From CALESS01 sp041741455 (GTDB taxonomy: Bacteria; Chloroflexota; Anaerolineae; Anaerolineales; Anaerolineaceae): DNA of 64,000 nucleotides. A program made the translations under genes and the position numbers. The stretch is taken from NCBI GenBank assembly GCA_041741455.1, contig JBGSJZ010000008.1, positions 1 through 64,000 on the forward strand. The letters are read 5' to 3'. Shown here in pieces: positions 31,427-40,476 of this stretch. The first letter of the stretch is position 1, and every line of letters begins with the position of its first letter. The notes beneath the pieces are model-generated. The model did no database searches. It was not told where the DNA came from and saw nothing but the letters and a program-made list of their open reading frames with translations.

Positions 31427-33211
31427 TTATCCATTGCGTTCGATGATGAAGCAATCCAGAATATCACCAGGCAGGAATTCATTAAAGCCTTTCAGCCCTA
31501 TGCCACAATCCAGACCCTGGCGAACTTCTCGGACATCATCTTTTTCATGCTTGAGCGAAGAGATTTCGCCCTCAAAAACTGTCTGACCGCCACGAAGAAC
31601 GCGAACTTTGCAGCTTCGGCGCACTTCACCTTCGCGCACCCGGCAACCAGCGATATTGCCAAGCTTGGAAATTGAAAAGACGGCCAGTACTTCGACTTTT
31701 GCAACATGATTTTCTTTGAATTCAGGCTGCAACATACCGGTCAGAGCTTTTTCAATATCTTCTGTCAGGCGGTAGATGATATCGTACATGCGAATGCTGA
31801 CGCCTTCGCTTTCTGCCAGGCGGCGGGCTGCAGTATCTGCCTGGACGTTAAAACCGACGATGAAAGCCTTGGAGGCAGAGGCCAGCATGACATCGCTTTC
31901 GGTGATGTTGCCCGTTCCTGCGTGCAGGATGTTGATACCAATTTCTGTCTTATTGAGATCTTTGAGAGAATTGACGATTGGTTCAAGGGAACCCTGGACA
32001 TCTGCTTTAACGATCAGGCGCAGTTCTTTGATTTCACCGGCCTGGAAGCGGGTGAAGAGTTCTTCCAGGGAGAGATGAGTGATTGCCGAAGCGGCCGCTT
32101 CGTTGGCTTTCAATCGGCGCTCTTCGATCACCACACGCGCTTCCCGTTCATTCGGATAAACCTGGAACAAATCTCCGGCTTCGGGTACGTCGTTTAGTCC
32201 CATCATTTGGACTGGTGTGGAAGGTCCTGCCTTGCGGATCTTGCGGCCGCGGTAATCAAACATGGCGCGAATGCGACCATAGGCATTGCCTGCCACAACT
32301 ACATCGTTATCCGTAAGGGAGCCGTTTTGCACCAGCAGGGTGGCGATGACGCCTTTCGATTTATCCAATTGGGCTTCGATGACTGTGCCGAGTACTTTAC
32401 CGTTGGGGTTGGCTTTGATATCGATGCTATCCGCTACCAGCAAAATGCCTTCCAATAAATCTTCCATACCCGTTTTTTGTTTTGCGGAAACTGGAACAAT
32501 GATCGTATCGCCATCCCATTCGTCTGAAACCAGGCCTTGATCGGCCAGTTGGCGTTTGACGAAATCCGGGTTGGCATCCGGGCGGTCAATTTTATTGAGG
32601 GCGACCACGATTGGTACCCGGGCAGCTTTGGCATGTGCGATTGCCTCGCGAGTTTGCGGCATGACGCCATCATTGGCAGCAACCACCAGGATCACAATAT
32701 CCGCGCCTTGGGCACCACGTGCCCGCATGGCAGTAAAGGCTGCATGCCCCGGGGTATCCAGGAAGGTGATTAACCGGCTTTTGTGTTCTGCTTGGTAAGC
32801 GCCAACGTGCTGGGTGATGCCACCTGCTTCTCCGCTGGCAACATTGGTGTGCCGAATGGCATCCAGCAAGGTGGTCTTCCCATGATCGACATGGCCGAGG
32901 ATGGTGACAACAGGCGGCCGTTGAACCAGATGACGTGGATCTTCATTGGCGATGAGTTGACGCCAAAGCGGAACTTCGCCAGTTTCCCTGACTTCCTCTT
33001 CTTCAGGCATATCCAGTGATGTTTCAAATCCGAGTTCAGAAGAAACAACTGCCGCTGTATCATAATCAATCGTTTGGTTAATAGATGCCATCACCCCGAT
33101 GGACATGAGGGTTTTGATAATCTGAATGGGACTGGTTTCAACCAGTTGAGCCAAGTCACGAACTGTGATAGAGCCGGGGATTTTAATTTTCTTTTGGCCA
33201 TTTTCGCTCAT
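31427..33211 (-). CDS. infB: Translation initiation factor IF-2, short form
   Basis: IF-2 of 594 residues that places initiator tRNA on the ribosome. An IF2-N domain (about 8-60) leads straight into the G domain: GHVDHGKTTLLDAIR, DTPGHAAF and NKIDRPDANPDF. Domains II to IV follow, including GSLEPIVNSLKDL and the C2 tRNA-binding domain with FIVGFNVQAD. The long charged N-terminal region of enterobacterial IF-2 is absent, as in other Chloroflexota. A 115-base gap separates it from rnpM. Confidence 0.96.
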   Translation of the reverse strand: MSENGQKKIKIPGSITVRDLAQLVETSPIQIIKTLMSIGVMASINQTIDYDTAAVVSSELGFETSLDMPEEEEVRETGEVPLWRQLIANEDPRHLVQRPPVVTILGHVDHGKTTLLDAIRHTNVASGEAGGITQHVGAYQAEHKSRLITFLDTPGHAAFTAMRARGAQGADIVILVVAANDGVMPQTREAIAHAKAARVPIVVALNKIDRPDANPDFVKRQLADQGLVSDEWDGDTIIVPVSAKQKTGMEDLLEGILLVADSIDIKANPNGKVLGTVIEAQLDKSKGVIATLLVQNGSLTDNDVVVAGNAYGRIRAMFDYRGRKIRKAGPSTPVQMMGLNDVPEAGDLFQVYPNEREARVVIEERRLKANEAAASAITHLSLEELFTRFQAGEIKELRLIVKADVQGSLEPIVNSLKDLNKTEIGINILHAGTGNITESDVMLASASKAFIVGFNVQADTAARRLAESEGVSIRMYDIIYRLTEDIEKALTGMLQPEFKENHVAKVEVLAVFSISKLGNIAGCRVREGEVRRSCKVRVLRGGQTVFEGEISSLKHEKDDVREVRQGLDCGIGLKGFNEFLPGDILDCFIIERNG

Positions 33212-33326
33212 ACAATACCTCCGGGCAAGAAACCTGTGAATGGCTGGTGCCAGGTTGAACTTGCACAGAGTGCATGGTTCAGGCCAGGTCTAGCCGTCTA
33301 ATCTTTAATAAAGAACAGATTTACTT

Positions 33327-33659
33327 TCATCTTGATGCTACCGGCACCTCTTCGTCAGGTTGATTGTCGGGAATATCCGGCAAGGTCAGCATGAATGAAG
33401 TAAGAGTTGCGCGGTCCTGTTCCGTAAGCTCTGTTTTAAGAGCATGTCCGAGCGCACCTTTTAAGCCGCGTATCCAGCACGAGCGCTGGTTATGCAGGTA
33501 GGCCCCCCGGCCGTCAAGTTTTCCACTAGGGTCAACCAAAATTCCATTTTCAGTGCGGACAATGCGAATCAGGTTGCGTTTTGGAAGAGTTTGACGGCAT
33601 CCCACGCAGGTGCGTTGTGGAATATGCTTGATCCGTCTTGAGGGCTTTTTTTTAGCCAC
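33327..33659 (-). CDS. rnpM: YlxR/RnpM family RNA-binding protein
   Basis: Protein of 110 residues (DUF448). The signature RTCVGCRQTLPKRNLIRIVRT and KLDGRGAYLHNQRSCW is clear. It lies in the canonical nusA-ylxR-infB order. In Bacillus the family member binds RNase P and modulates its activity. A charged KKKPSRR N-terminus fits RNA binding. The C-terminal 25 residues are acidic and not conserved. Confidence 0.92.
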   Translation of the reverse strand: MAKKKPSRRIKHIPQRTCVGCRQTLPKRNLIRIVRTENGILVDPSGKLDGRGAYLHNQRSCWIRGLKGALGHALKTELTEQDRATLTSFMLTLPDIPDNQPDEEVPVASR

Positions 33660-33688
33660 CTTTCATTTCTCTTTTTTCAATTTCCGAT

Positions 33689-35578
33689 CTACCATTCGTC
33701 TCCACCTTCACCGCGGCGATGTATCTTGCGGACGATGGTGACATCACGATCTGGATCATATTCGATCTGAACGGGTTTGTGTTTCTTCGATTTCTTCTTT
33801 CCAGATTTTTCCACTTTGCTCACATCGCCTTCATCTTCATCCTCTCCAAGATCAGCCGAACTTGGAGTGAAGGCAGCCAGATGACCGGCGATTTCATCAA
33901 ATGTACTCATATCAATGATTTCTGGAACCTTTTCGCCTGAGGCTTCTTCCACAACTACAGCAACGGTTGCCTCCACAACGTCCGGTTGGGTGGTAACGGT
34001 TTCAATCGGTGAAATGACTTCAACAACCGGGACTTCAACAACCGGTTCCGGCGTGGGGGCGGGAGCTTCTTCAGGAACAGCCAGAAGTTGTTCTACCAGG
34101 ATTTTGATCTGGTTCATGGAGCGCGGACCGATGCCTTGCAGCCCCAAGATTTTATCCGGTTGGGAGGCCATCTGTTCCAGTAAAGCGCCGGTGGTATCGT
34201 ACCCGGCTCCCTGAAGAAGATTAGCCACATGATCCGGCAAGCCACAATCCAGGATGTTTTGATTGAAAATTTCGGGTGATACGCGATCTTTGAGAGTTGG
34301 AGAAGCTGCCAAAACTACTTCGGGAGCTTTTTCCGGTGCGGGCCGGTAGGCAATCCGCCGCTCAACGCGGTCCACAAAACGAACCATCAGGTCGTACTCT
34401 TCTGGCATCAAGGGGCGGTTTTCCGCCTTGCGAGCAAGCATATCTTCGATGACCGGGATATTGTCGGTCTCAGACGCAGAAAAAGAAACAAGTGATTCGT
34501 CGGTTTGCAGTTTGTGAATGGCGTCGCCAGCAGCTTCGATCAGGCTCTTAATGTCGATCCGCCAATTGGTTAGCTTGGCTGCCAGGCGGGCATTCTGACC
34601 CTCTCGGCCAATGGCCAGGCTGAGCTGGTCATCCATCACGATCACTGTGGCAGTTTTTCCATTGGCAGAACGCTCGTTAAGGTAAACGCCGGTGACTTTA
34701 GCCGGGCTGAGGGCTTTCGCGATGAAACCTGCAGGATCCGGGTTCCATTCAATGACGTCAATCTTTTCGTTGTGCAGTTCACCAACAATGGCTTGAATCC
34801 GGACGCCGCGCATACCGACGCAGGCACCCACCGGGTCGATGCCGGGTTGGGTAGAGGAGACGGCCACTTTTGCGCGCTCGCCGGGTTCGCGGGCGATGGA
34901 ACGAATTTCAACCACGCCATGATAAATTTCGGGCACTTCATTCTCAAGAAGGCGGCGCAGGAAATCTTTATGAGTGCGGGAAATAACAATCTGAGGACCG
35001 CGGTTGCTTTCCTTGACTTCTGCCACCAGGCCGCGCACTCGATCACCATTGCGGAAGCGTTCACCCGGGATCATGTCTTTGCGGGACATGAAACCTTCCG
35101 CCCGCATTTCCAAACCGATGGTTATGCCCGATGCGTTGATGGCCTGAATGACACCGCTGACAATTTCGCCGACTTGCTTGGCGTAATATTCAACCTGGGC
35201 AGAGCGTTCAGCATCACGGATGCGCTGCTGGATGACCTGGCGCGCAGTCTGGGCTGCCACACGACCAAAATCGTGCGGAGTGGATTCGACGATAACCGTC
35301 TCACCAATCTGCGCTTCAGGTGATGCGCGCAACGCCTCGGCAAGTGACACTTCTGTCAGGGTATTGTCGACAGATTCGACCACTTCTTTTTCAGCAAAGA
35401 TGGTAACTTTGCCAGTTTCCGGGTCAATGCGGGCTTCAATTTGCTGCTGGGCAGAGGCGTTTACCGCTTTGCGGTAGGCAGCAACCATGGCTGATTCCAA
35501 GGCTTTGAGAATAACTTCCTTGGGCAGCTGTTTCTCTTCTAGCACTTCGTTGAAGGCCAGGGCGAATTCGTTCTTCAT
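33689..35578 (-). CDS. nusA: Transcription termination/antitermination factor NusA with C-terminal extension
   Basis: NusA of 629 residues. The N-terminal RNAP-binding domain (about 1-125) is followed by S1 (about 130-200), KH1/KH2 (about 225-345, with DDQLSLAIGREGQNARLAAKL) and a C-terminal extension. The extension has a helix-hairpin-helix segment (LGLQGIGPRSMNQIK, about 470), an acidic Val/Glu/Pro-rich spacer and a basic KSGKKKSKKHK tail. NusA controls pausing and termination. It is the first gene of the block, and the usual rimP gene upstream is missing here. Confidence 0.95.
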   Translation of the reverse strand: MKNEFALAFNEVLEEKQLPKEVILKALESAMVAAYRKAVNASAQQQIEARIDPETGKVTIFAEKEVVESVDNTLTEVSLAEALRASPEAQIGETVIVESTPHDFGRVAAQTARQVIQQRIRDAERSAQVEYYAKQVGEIVSGVIQAINASGITIGLEMRAEGFMSRKDMIPGERFRNGDRVRGLVAEVKESNRGPQIVISRTHKDFLRRLLENEVPEIYHGVVEIRSIAREPGERAKVAVSSTQPGIDPVGACVGMRGVRIQAIVGELHNEKIDVIEWNPDPAGFIAKALSPAKVTGVYLNERSANGKTATVIVMDDQLSLAIGREGQNARLAAKLTNWRIDIKSLIEAAGDAIHKLQTDESLVSFSASETDNIPVIEDMLARKAENRPLMPEEYDLMVRFVDRVERRIAYRPAPEKAPEVVLAASPTLKDRVSPEIFNQNILDCGLPDHVANLLQGAGYDTTGALLEQMASQPDKILGLQGIGPRSMNQIKILVEQLLAVPEEAPAPTPEPVVEVPVVEVISPIETVTTQPDVVEATVAVVVEEASGEKVPEIIDMSTFDEIAGHLAAFTPSSADLGEDEDEGDVSKVEKSGKKKSKKHKPVQIEYDPDRDVTIVRKIHRRGEGGDEW

Positions 35579-35624
35579 CCCTTAAAAACTCCGCTACTTT
35601 TTTCTCGTAAGGTTATATACGCAA

Positions 35625-35647
35625 GAAAGTGGGGGTTGCCCACTTTC
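35625..35647 (-). promoter_or_regulatory. Hairpin in the nusA leader
   Basis: GAAAGTGGG (35625-35633) pairs perfectly with CCCACTTTC (35639-35647) around a 5-base loop, in the leader between the promoter and the nusA ATG. It could be an attenuator, a NusA-autoregulatory element or an RNase site. There is no T run, so it is not a plain terminator. Confidence 0.55.
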
Positions 35648-35679
35648 CGATGCACGACTATTACGCTAAGAACGTTATT

Positions 35680-35708
35680 ATTTTAGCATAGAAACATAGC
35701 AGGTGCAA
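35680..35708 (-). promoter_or_regulatory. Promoter of the nusA operon
   Basis: TTGCAC (35708-35703) and TAAAAT (35685-35680), minus strand, are 17 bases apart, with a TG preceding the -10 box. The predicted leader is about 95 bases. Confidence 0.75.
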
Positions 35709-35838
35709 GGATTTGAAGCTGTTTTTCGTAGAACCTGTTGAAAGATCTCTCGTATAATTAAGCAAATACCAAACACCTTTGAGCCCACACACAAGTTTCC
35801 ATTGAACATTCTTTGAAAATCGGAAAAAGGAGCAATTG

Positions 35839-36462
35839 ATGAACAATCCAGATGCAACCAGCCAAGCTTTGAATATCTTACGGGATGGTGCCAACTTTCA
35901 GTGGTATGTAATTCCTTTGCTGGCTTTTGTGGTTTATATCTATGGCAATGAAATTTCAAAAAAGAATTGGGCTGGGGTGGCAGCCGGACTAGCATTATAT
36001 GTTGTTCACTGGTTTTATGAAATATTGAATGCCTTCATCCAACATTTCAGCGGGCATGCCCTGTGGACCGTGCCGACTGGGACTTCATACCTCTTGTTGG
36101 TGGGGGTGGGGGTGGAATTAAGCTTGATGTTTTCGGTAGCAGGTTTGGTGATGAGTAAGTTATTGCCTGCAGATCCGAAGATGAAAATTCTTGGTATGAA
36201 TAATCGCGTGGTGTTTGCCATTGGCAATGCGGCTTTTTTTGCCCTGATCGAAATTTTCCTGGCAACCACCCCGGCTTTTGTCTGGGTGTACAGATGGTGG
36301 GGAGCCATTCCGGTATTCGTTACCGTTTATATCCCATTTTTTCTGGCAGCCTTTTTTGCCTTTGACTGGTCCAAGAAGATCCGGATCCGCTTTATTGTTG
36401 GCTTGGCGAGTTTAAACATCCTTTTGCTAGTTGTCTTTGCCGGGATCTTGAAGTGGATCTAA
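35839..36462 (+). CDS. Polytopic membrane protein of unknown function
   Basis: Protein of 207 residues with six hydrophobic segments. AAAAGGAG six bases upstream selects the ATG at 35839 over the TTG just before it. No conserved family was recognised. It is transcribed away from nusA and towards fdhD, without obvious partners. Confidence 0.7.
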   Translation: MNNPDATSQALNILRDGANFQWYVIPLLAFVVYIYGNEISKKNWAGVAAGLALYVVHWFYEILNAFIQHFSGHALWTVPTGTSYLLLVGVGVELSLMFSVAGLVMSKLLPADPKMKILGMNNRVVFAIGNAAFFALIEIFLATTPAFVWVYRWWGAIPVFVTVYIPFFLAAFFAFDWSKKIRIRFIVGLASLNILLLVVFAGILKWI

Positions 36463-36552
36463 CGAAAACCTTTATTTATTTTGGATAAATTGGACAAATG
36501 CGGTAAAATAATCACACCATCAATTGCTGATTACGGTCGAAGGCAGGTGTGA

Positions 36553-37386
36553 ATGCGTCCATCATTGGATGAACCCATCCGAATTTATCGGTATTCTGCT
36601 CGAGGGTGGGAAGCTCAGGAAACCCGTGTCATTGAAGAGGCGAATGTTTCGTTGACAATAAACGGAGAGCTCTGGTTGATCTTCACTTGTACCCCCACGC
36701 ATTTAGAAGAACTATGCGTGGGGTTTTTATTTAACGAAGGTATTATCCAAAGTATTGCTGAAATCCAAGCCATCACTGTATGCGACAATCGCACCAATGT
36801 GGACATCTGGTTGGATCGCAGCATCAAGAAACCAACCCAATGGCGAAGGACCTCAGGCTGTACAGGAGGTGTCTCGATGGTGGAACCTGATTTGGCTGTC
36901 AGGGTCGCCTTGAACGGAGGTTTTTGTGGTAAGCAGGTGTGGGAGGGGATGACCCAGTTGCTAGAGGCTCAAACGTTGTATCGTCGAACCAGAGGCATTC
37001 ATTGTTCGGCAATTTTTGATGGCGATCATTTGAGTTACATTGCGGAAGATATTGGCAGGCACAATACGCTGGATAAACTGGCTGGTATGATTCTACTGGC
37101 TCCCATGATCTCTCAATCGATTTTGGTTTTTACCACCGGACGAGTAAGTTCGGAGATGTTGCAAAAATCTGTCCGGTTAGGCGCCATCGCAGTCATCTCA
37201 CGCACATCGCCAACTACCCTATCCATTCAAATGGCCAGACGACAAGGTGTGACACTGATCGGGTATGCCCGCCGGGATCAATTTCAAGTTTATTCCCACC
37301 CCGAGCGATTGGCAGAATTTGCACAACCATTCCCCATACATGACTTGACTCAGGTGGATTCTTCGTCATCCAGCATTTCAGCTTGA
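36553..37386 (+). CDS. fdhD: Formate dehydrogenase accessory sulfurtransferase FdhD
   Basis: FdhD of 277 residues. SLTINGELWLIFTCTPTHLEELCVGFLFNEGII and IAEDIGRHNTLDKL are diagnostic, and TGRVSSEMLQK follows. The active-site loop reads RRTSGCTGG with a single Cys, where the E. coli protein has CxxC. FdhD transfers sulfur from IscS to the molybdopterin of formate dehydrogenase. It sits just upstream of the FDH genes. Its last 37 bases overlap the convergent mobA gene. Confidence 0.92.
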   Translation: MRPSLDEPIRIYRYSARGWEAQETRVIEEANVSLTINGELWLIFTCTPTHLEELCVGFLFNEGIIQSIAEIQAITVCDNRTNVDIWLDRSIKKPTQWRRTSGCTGGVSMVEPDLAVRVALNGGFCGKQVWEGMTQLLEAQTLYRRTRGIHCSAIFDGDHLSYIAEDIGRHNTLDKLAGMILLAPMISQSILVFTTGRVSSEMLQKSVRLGAIAVISRTSPTTLSIQMARRQGVTLIGYARRDQFQVYSHPERLAEFAQPFPIHDLTQVDSSSSSISA

Positions 37387-37955
37387 GTAAGTTCTTCAAA
37401 TGTATTGATATTGATGAATGCCCGAACTCTCTTATCGTAAGTCTTGACTTCTTCAACTGATAAAACTCGAACCTTACCATCTGGAAACCAGGAAATCATT
37501 CGCTTTTGGCCAGTTTCTAAAGCTTGCTTAACTGTGGGTAAGCAAGCTTCCCTTCGGTAGACTGCATGGAATGGCTCAAAACCCTCATGAGACACTGGGA
37601 TGACCACATCCATCGCTTGCGCAACCAGGAATTCGATTTGCTTTTGATATAATGCCAGGCTTGGAAAAGGCATATCAGTGGCAACGATCAAAACAACGGG
37701 GTTTTGTGAATAATACAGGGCAGTGTATAAGCCACCTAAGGCGCCCAATCCTGGGTAAAGATCCGGGTAAACCGGATACCCAAGGAATAATAAATCCTCA
37801 GGTTGGTTAGAGGTGATGAGGATTTCATCTGCAATAGGCTTAAGCCGCTGGATGATACGCTCGATGAGAGGCTGTCCTTTAAAAAGAATCAGAGCTTTAT
37901 CGGTGCCCATGCGGGAGGATTGGCCGCCAGCTTGAATGGCAAGGCTTGTTTTCAT
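37350..37955 (-). CDS. mobA: Molybdenum cofactor guanylyltransferase
   Basis: MobA of 201 residues. The GTP-binding motif GGQSSRMGTDKALILFKGQPLIERI, the metal-binding VATDMPFPS and VIPVSHEGFEPFHAVYRREA are visible. It adds GMP to molybdopterin to make the MGD cofactor used by the formate dehydrogenase alpha subunit encoded next to it. It is divergent from fdhB and convergent with fdhD. Confidence 0.92.
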   Translation of the reverse strand: MKTSLAIQAGGQSSRMGTDKALILFKGQPLIERIIQRLKPIADEILITSNQPEDLLFLGYPVYPDLYPGLGALGGLYTALYYSQNPVVLIVATDMPFPSLALYQKQIEFLVAQAMDVVIPVSHEGFEPFHAVYRREACLPTVKQALETGQKRMISWFPDGKVRVLSVEEVKTYDKRVRAFININTFEELTQAEMLDDEEST

Positions 37956-37968
37956 GACTATAATTATA

Positions 37969-37985
37969 CTGAATTCGTCTGAATT
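37969..37985 (+). promoter_or_regulatory. Direct repeat in the mobA/fdhB divergent region
   Basis: CTGAATT occurs twice (37969-37975 and 37979-37985), about one helical turn apart, in the 55-base gap that must contain both divergent promoters. It is a candidate site for a shared regulator. Confidence 0.35.
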
Positions 37986-38010
37986 TTAAAATTTGCAGGA
38001 GACTCCGTAT

Positions 38011-39738
38011 ATGGATGAAATCAACTTGAATCAATTGAAACCCAGGTTGGATGAGTTGGCAGGCCTCGGGCGGACAGCTTTACTGCCGGCCATCCATGCT
38101 GTTCAGGAGTTGTATGGATATGCCCATCCAGAAGCGCTCAAAGAGGTGGGCAGAGTGCTAAATGTGCCTCTGGCAGACATATACGGAGTGGTTAACTTTT
38201 ACACTTTGTTCTATGCTGAACCGGTCGGAAAAACGATCATCCATGTTTGCGGTGACCCGGCCTGCGCCATGGCTGGAGCCGATAGCGTTTTAAAAATGGC
38301 CAATCAAAAAGTGGAACAACGCATTCTGGACGGCCAATTGATGGAGACCATCACCGTTGAGCGCAGTGCCTGCCTGGGCTTATGTGAGCATGCCCCAGCC
38401 ATGCTGGTGCAGGGGGCGGCAGTGGGCCAGGCAAGCCAGAGAATCTGGGAAGAGATGGCCGAAGGGCGGTCTCGGCGACCCCATTCGATTGTCGGTGGGG
38501 ATATCTCCATCCTTACAGCCAATTGCGGGCACGGGCATACAACTTACTTGAATGAATTTAAGGCCAGGGGTGGTTACGCCGGCTTGCGGCGGGCAATAAA
38601 AATGGATCCGGCGGATGTTATCGAAATGGTGAAAGCTTCTGGATTGGTGGGGCGGGGTGGGGCAGCTTTTCCCACTGGTGCCAAATGGGAAGGAGCGGCT
38701 AAAGCAACCGCAGACCAGAAATATGTTGTGGTTAATGCTGATGAGGCCGAGCCAGGAACCTTTAAGGATCGGGTAATGATGGAGGATGATCCGCACCGGA
38801 TTTTGGAAGGTTTGATGATCGCCGCTTATGCGATCGGCGCCAGCAAAGGATATTGGTATATTCGTGGCGAGTATGCATATTCCTTCCAGGTGGTTGGGAA
38901 AGCCATCAAGGAAGCAAAAGCTGCTGGAATTCTGGGGGAAGATATCCTCGGCACAGGTTTTAACTTCGATGTTGAAGTGCGCCGCGGGGCTGGTGCTTAT
39001 ATCTGCGGGGAAGAGACCGCCCTGTTTGAATCGATTGAAGGCAAGCGGGGTTTCCCAAGGGTCAAACCGCCGTTCCCAACCACATCTGGTTTATTCGGCA
39101 TGCCTACTGTTATTAATAATGTAGAAACTCTTGCGAACATCCCATTCATCCTGGAGCACGGAGCAAAAACCTATCGCTATTATGGCACAGAGAAATCTCC
39201 AGGCCCCAAGTTATTCTGCGTTTCGGGGGATGTGGTTCGTCCTGGTCTGTATGAGGTGCCGTTTGGCGTATCGATGCGGCACCTGATCTTTGGCCTGGCA
39301 GGTGGAATGCGGGAGGGTCGCACCTTCAAAGCTGCACTGGTGGGTGGGGCAGCCGGTGCTTTTACGAACCAAGAGCATCTGGATATCCGGCTTTCCTTTG
39401 AAGATTTACGGTCAGTTGGGTTGCCGCTAGGATCCGGTGTAATCACCGTGTTTGATGATACCCGGATTATGAAAGAAATCTTGTTGCGACTGACCCATTT
39501 CTTTGCTGAAGAATCCTGCGGGAAGTGCTACCCCTGTCAAATGGGTACACAACGGCAGTACGAAATCATGCAGCGAATTGCGGAAGGTAAGCCTTTGCCG
39601 GATGATATCAATCGCCTGACGCAGGTCGGATGGACCATGACGGATGCTTCATTGTGCGGACTGGGGCAGACAGCAGCCAGCGCAATACTCAGTGCGATCA
39701 AGATTTGGCCAGAACTCTTTGTAGCTGAAAGGGCATGA
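38011..39738 (+). CDS. fdhB: NAD-linked formate dehydrogenase beta subunit, NuoE-NuoF fusion
   Basis: Protein of 575 residues from the ATG at 38011. Residues about 1-150 are a NuoE-like thioredoxin fold with the [2Fe-2S] ligands Cys80, Cys85, Cys121 and Cys125. The rest is NuoF-like: GRGGAAFPTGAKW and NADEAEPGTFKDR bind FMN and NADH, GAGAYICGEETAL follows, and ESCGKCYPCQMG begins the [4Fe-4S] site. It passes electrons from formate to NAD+. The GCAGGAGA ribosome site selects 38011 over the TTG at 37993. fdhC begins 7 bases later. Confidence 0.92.
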   Translation: MDEINLNQLKPRLDELAGLGRTALLPAIHAVQELYGYAHPEALKEVGRVLNVPLADIYGVVNFYTLFYAEPVGKTIIHVCGDPACAMAGADSVLKMANQKVEQRILDGQLMETITVERSACLGLCEHAPAMLVQGAAVGQASQRIWEEMAEGRSRRPHSIVGGDISILTANCGHGHTTYLNEFKARGGYAGLRRAIKMDPADVIEMVKASGLVGRGGAAFPTGAKWEGAAKATADQKYVVVNADEAEPGTFKDRVMMEDDPHRILEGLMIAAYAIGASKGYWYIRGEYAYSFQVVGKAIKEAKAAGILGEDILGTGFNFDVEVRRGAGAYICGEETALFESIEGKRGFPRVKPPFPTTSGLFGMPTVINNVETLANIPFILEHGAKTYRYYGTEKSPGPKLFCVSGDVVRPGLYEVPFGVSMRHLIFGLAGGMREGRTFKAALVGGAAGAFTNQEHLDIRLSFEDLRSVGLPLGSGVITVFDDTRIMKEILLRLTHFFAEESCGKCYPCQMGTQRQYEIMQRIAEGKPLPDDINRLTQVGWTMTDASLCGLGQTAASAILSAIKIWPELFVAERA

Positions 39739-39745
39739 GGATCAC

Positions 39746-40447
39746 ATGGCAGACCAAATTACCCTGACGATCGACGGCCAGACGATTCAGGTGCCAGCCG
39801 GAACCACCATTCACAAGGCAGCTTTACAGGCTGGCATCCAAATCCCAACGATTTGTTATCACGACTTCTGCACAGCCAATGCGCTCTGCCGGATTTGCGT
39901 AGTGGAAGTTGAAGGTTCCAGGACCCTGGTGGCTTCTTGTGTGGCAAAGGTTAGCAATGGGATGAAAATATTGACACAGACCGAGCGAGTTCTTCAGGCA
40001 CGTAAAACGATCCTGGAAATGCTGGCTGCCTCGGTGGACCTTTCTGAGGCGGATGACATACAAGGGCTGATTGAGGAATATGGAGCCAGTTCGACCCGTT
40101 TTCCGGATGCTGAGCGCCGGGAGATGCCGGTGATCGATGACAATCCGATGTACATTCGGGATTATTCGAAGTGCATTCTTTGCTGGCGCTGTGTACAGGT
40201 CTGCGCAGAAGATGCTCAATACACCTTTGCCATCAATTTTTCAGGCAGGGGATATGAAACACAAATCAGCACTTTTTTTGACCTTCCTTTGCCTGAAACG
40301 ACCTGTGTTTTTTGTGGTCAATGTGTGGGCGTCTGCCCGACCGGGGCGTTAAAACCAAAGCGTGAATTCATGTTGGAACTGGGTTATACACCGGATGAAA
40401 TTATGTCCCTGACGCGTGGCGAACGACGCCGACGGATGAGACGTTAG
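39746..40447 (+). CDS. fdhC: Formate dehydrogenase iron-sulfur subunit (HoxU/NuoG-N-like)
   Basis: Protein of 233 residues. The N-terminal [2Fe-2S] ferredoxin domain has Cys37, Cys48, Cys51 and Cys65. The C-terminal part has two [4Fe-4S] motifs, Cys143/146/149/153 and Cys187/190/193/197. The His-Cys cluster normally between these (HxxxCxxC in NuoG/HoxU) is absent: residues 81-100 have neither His nor Cys. It links the alpha and beta subunits. It starts 7 bases after fdhB, and fdhA follows 29 bases later. Confidence 0.9.
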   Translation: MADQITLTIDGQTIQVPAGTTIHKAALQAGIQIPTICYHDFCTANALCRICVVEVEGSRTLVASCVAKVSNGMKILTQTERVLQARKTILEMLAASVDLSEADDIQGLIEEYGASSTRFPDAERREMPVIDDNPMYIRDYSKCILCWRCVQVCAEDAQYTFAINFSGRGYETQISTFFDLPLPETTCVFCGQCVGVCPTGALKPKREFMLELGYTPDEIMSLTRGERRRRMRR

Positions 40448-40476
40448 GTGGAAGACCAAACCAAGGAGATGCTGGC

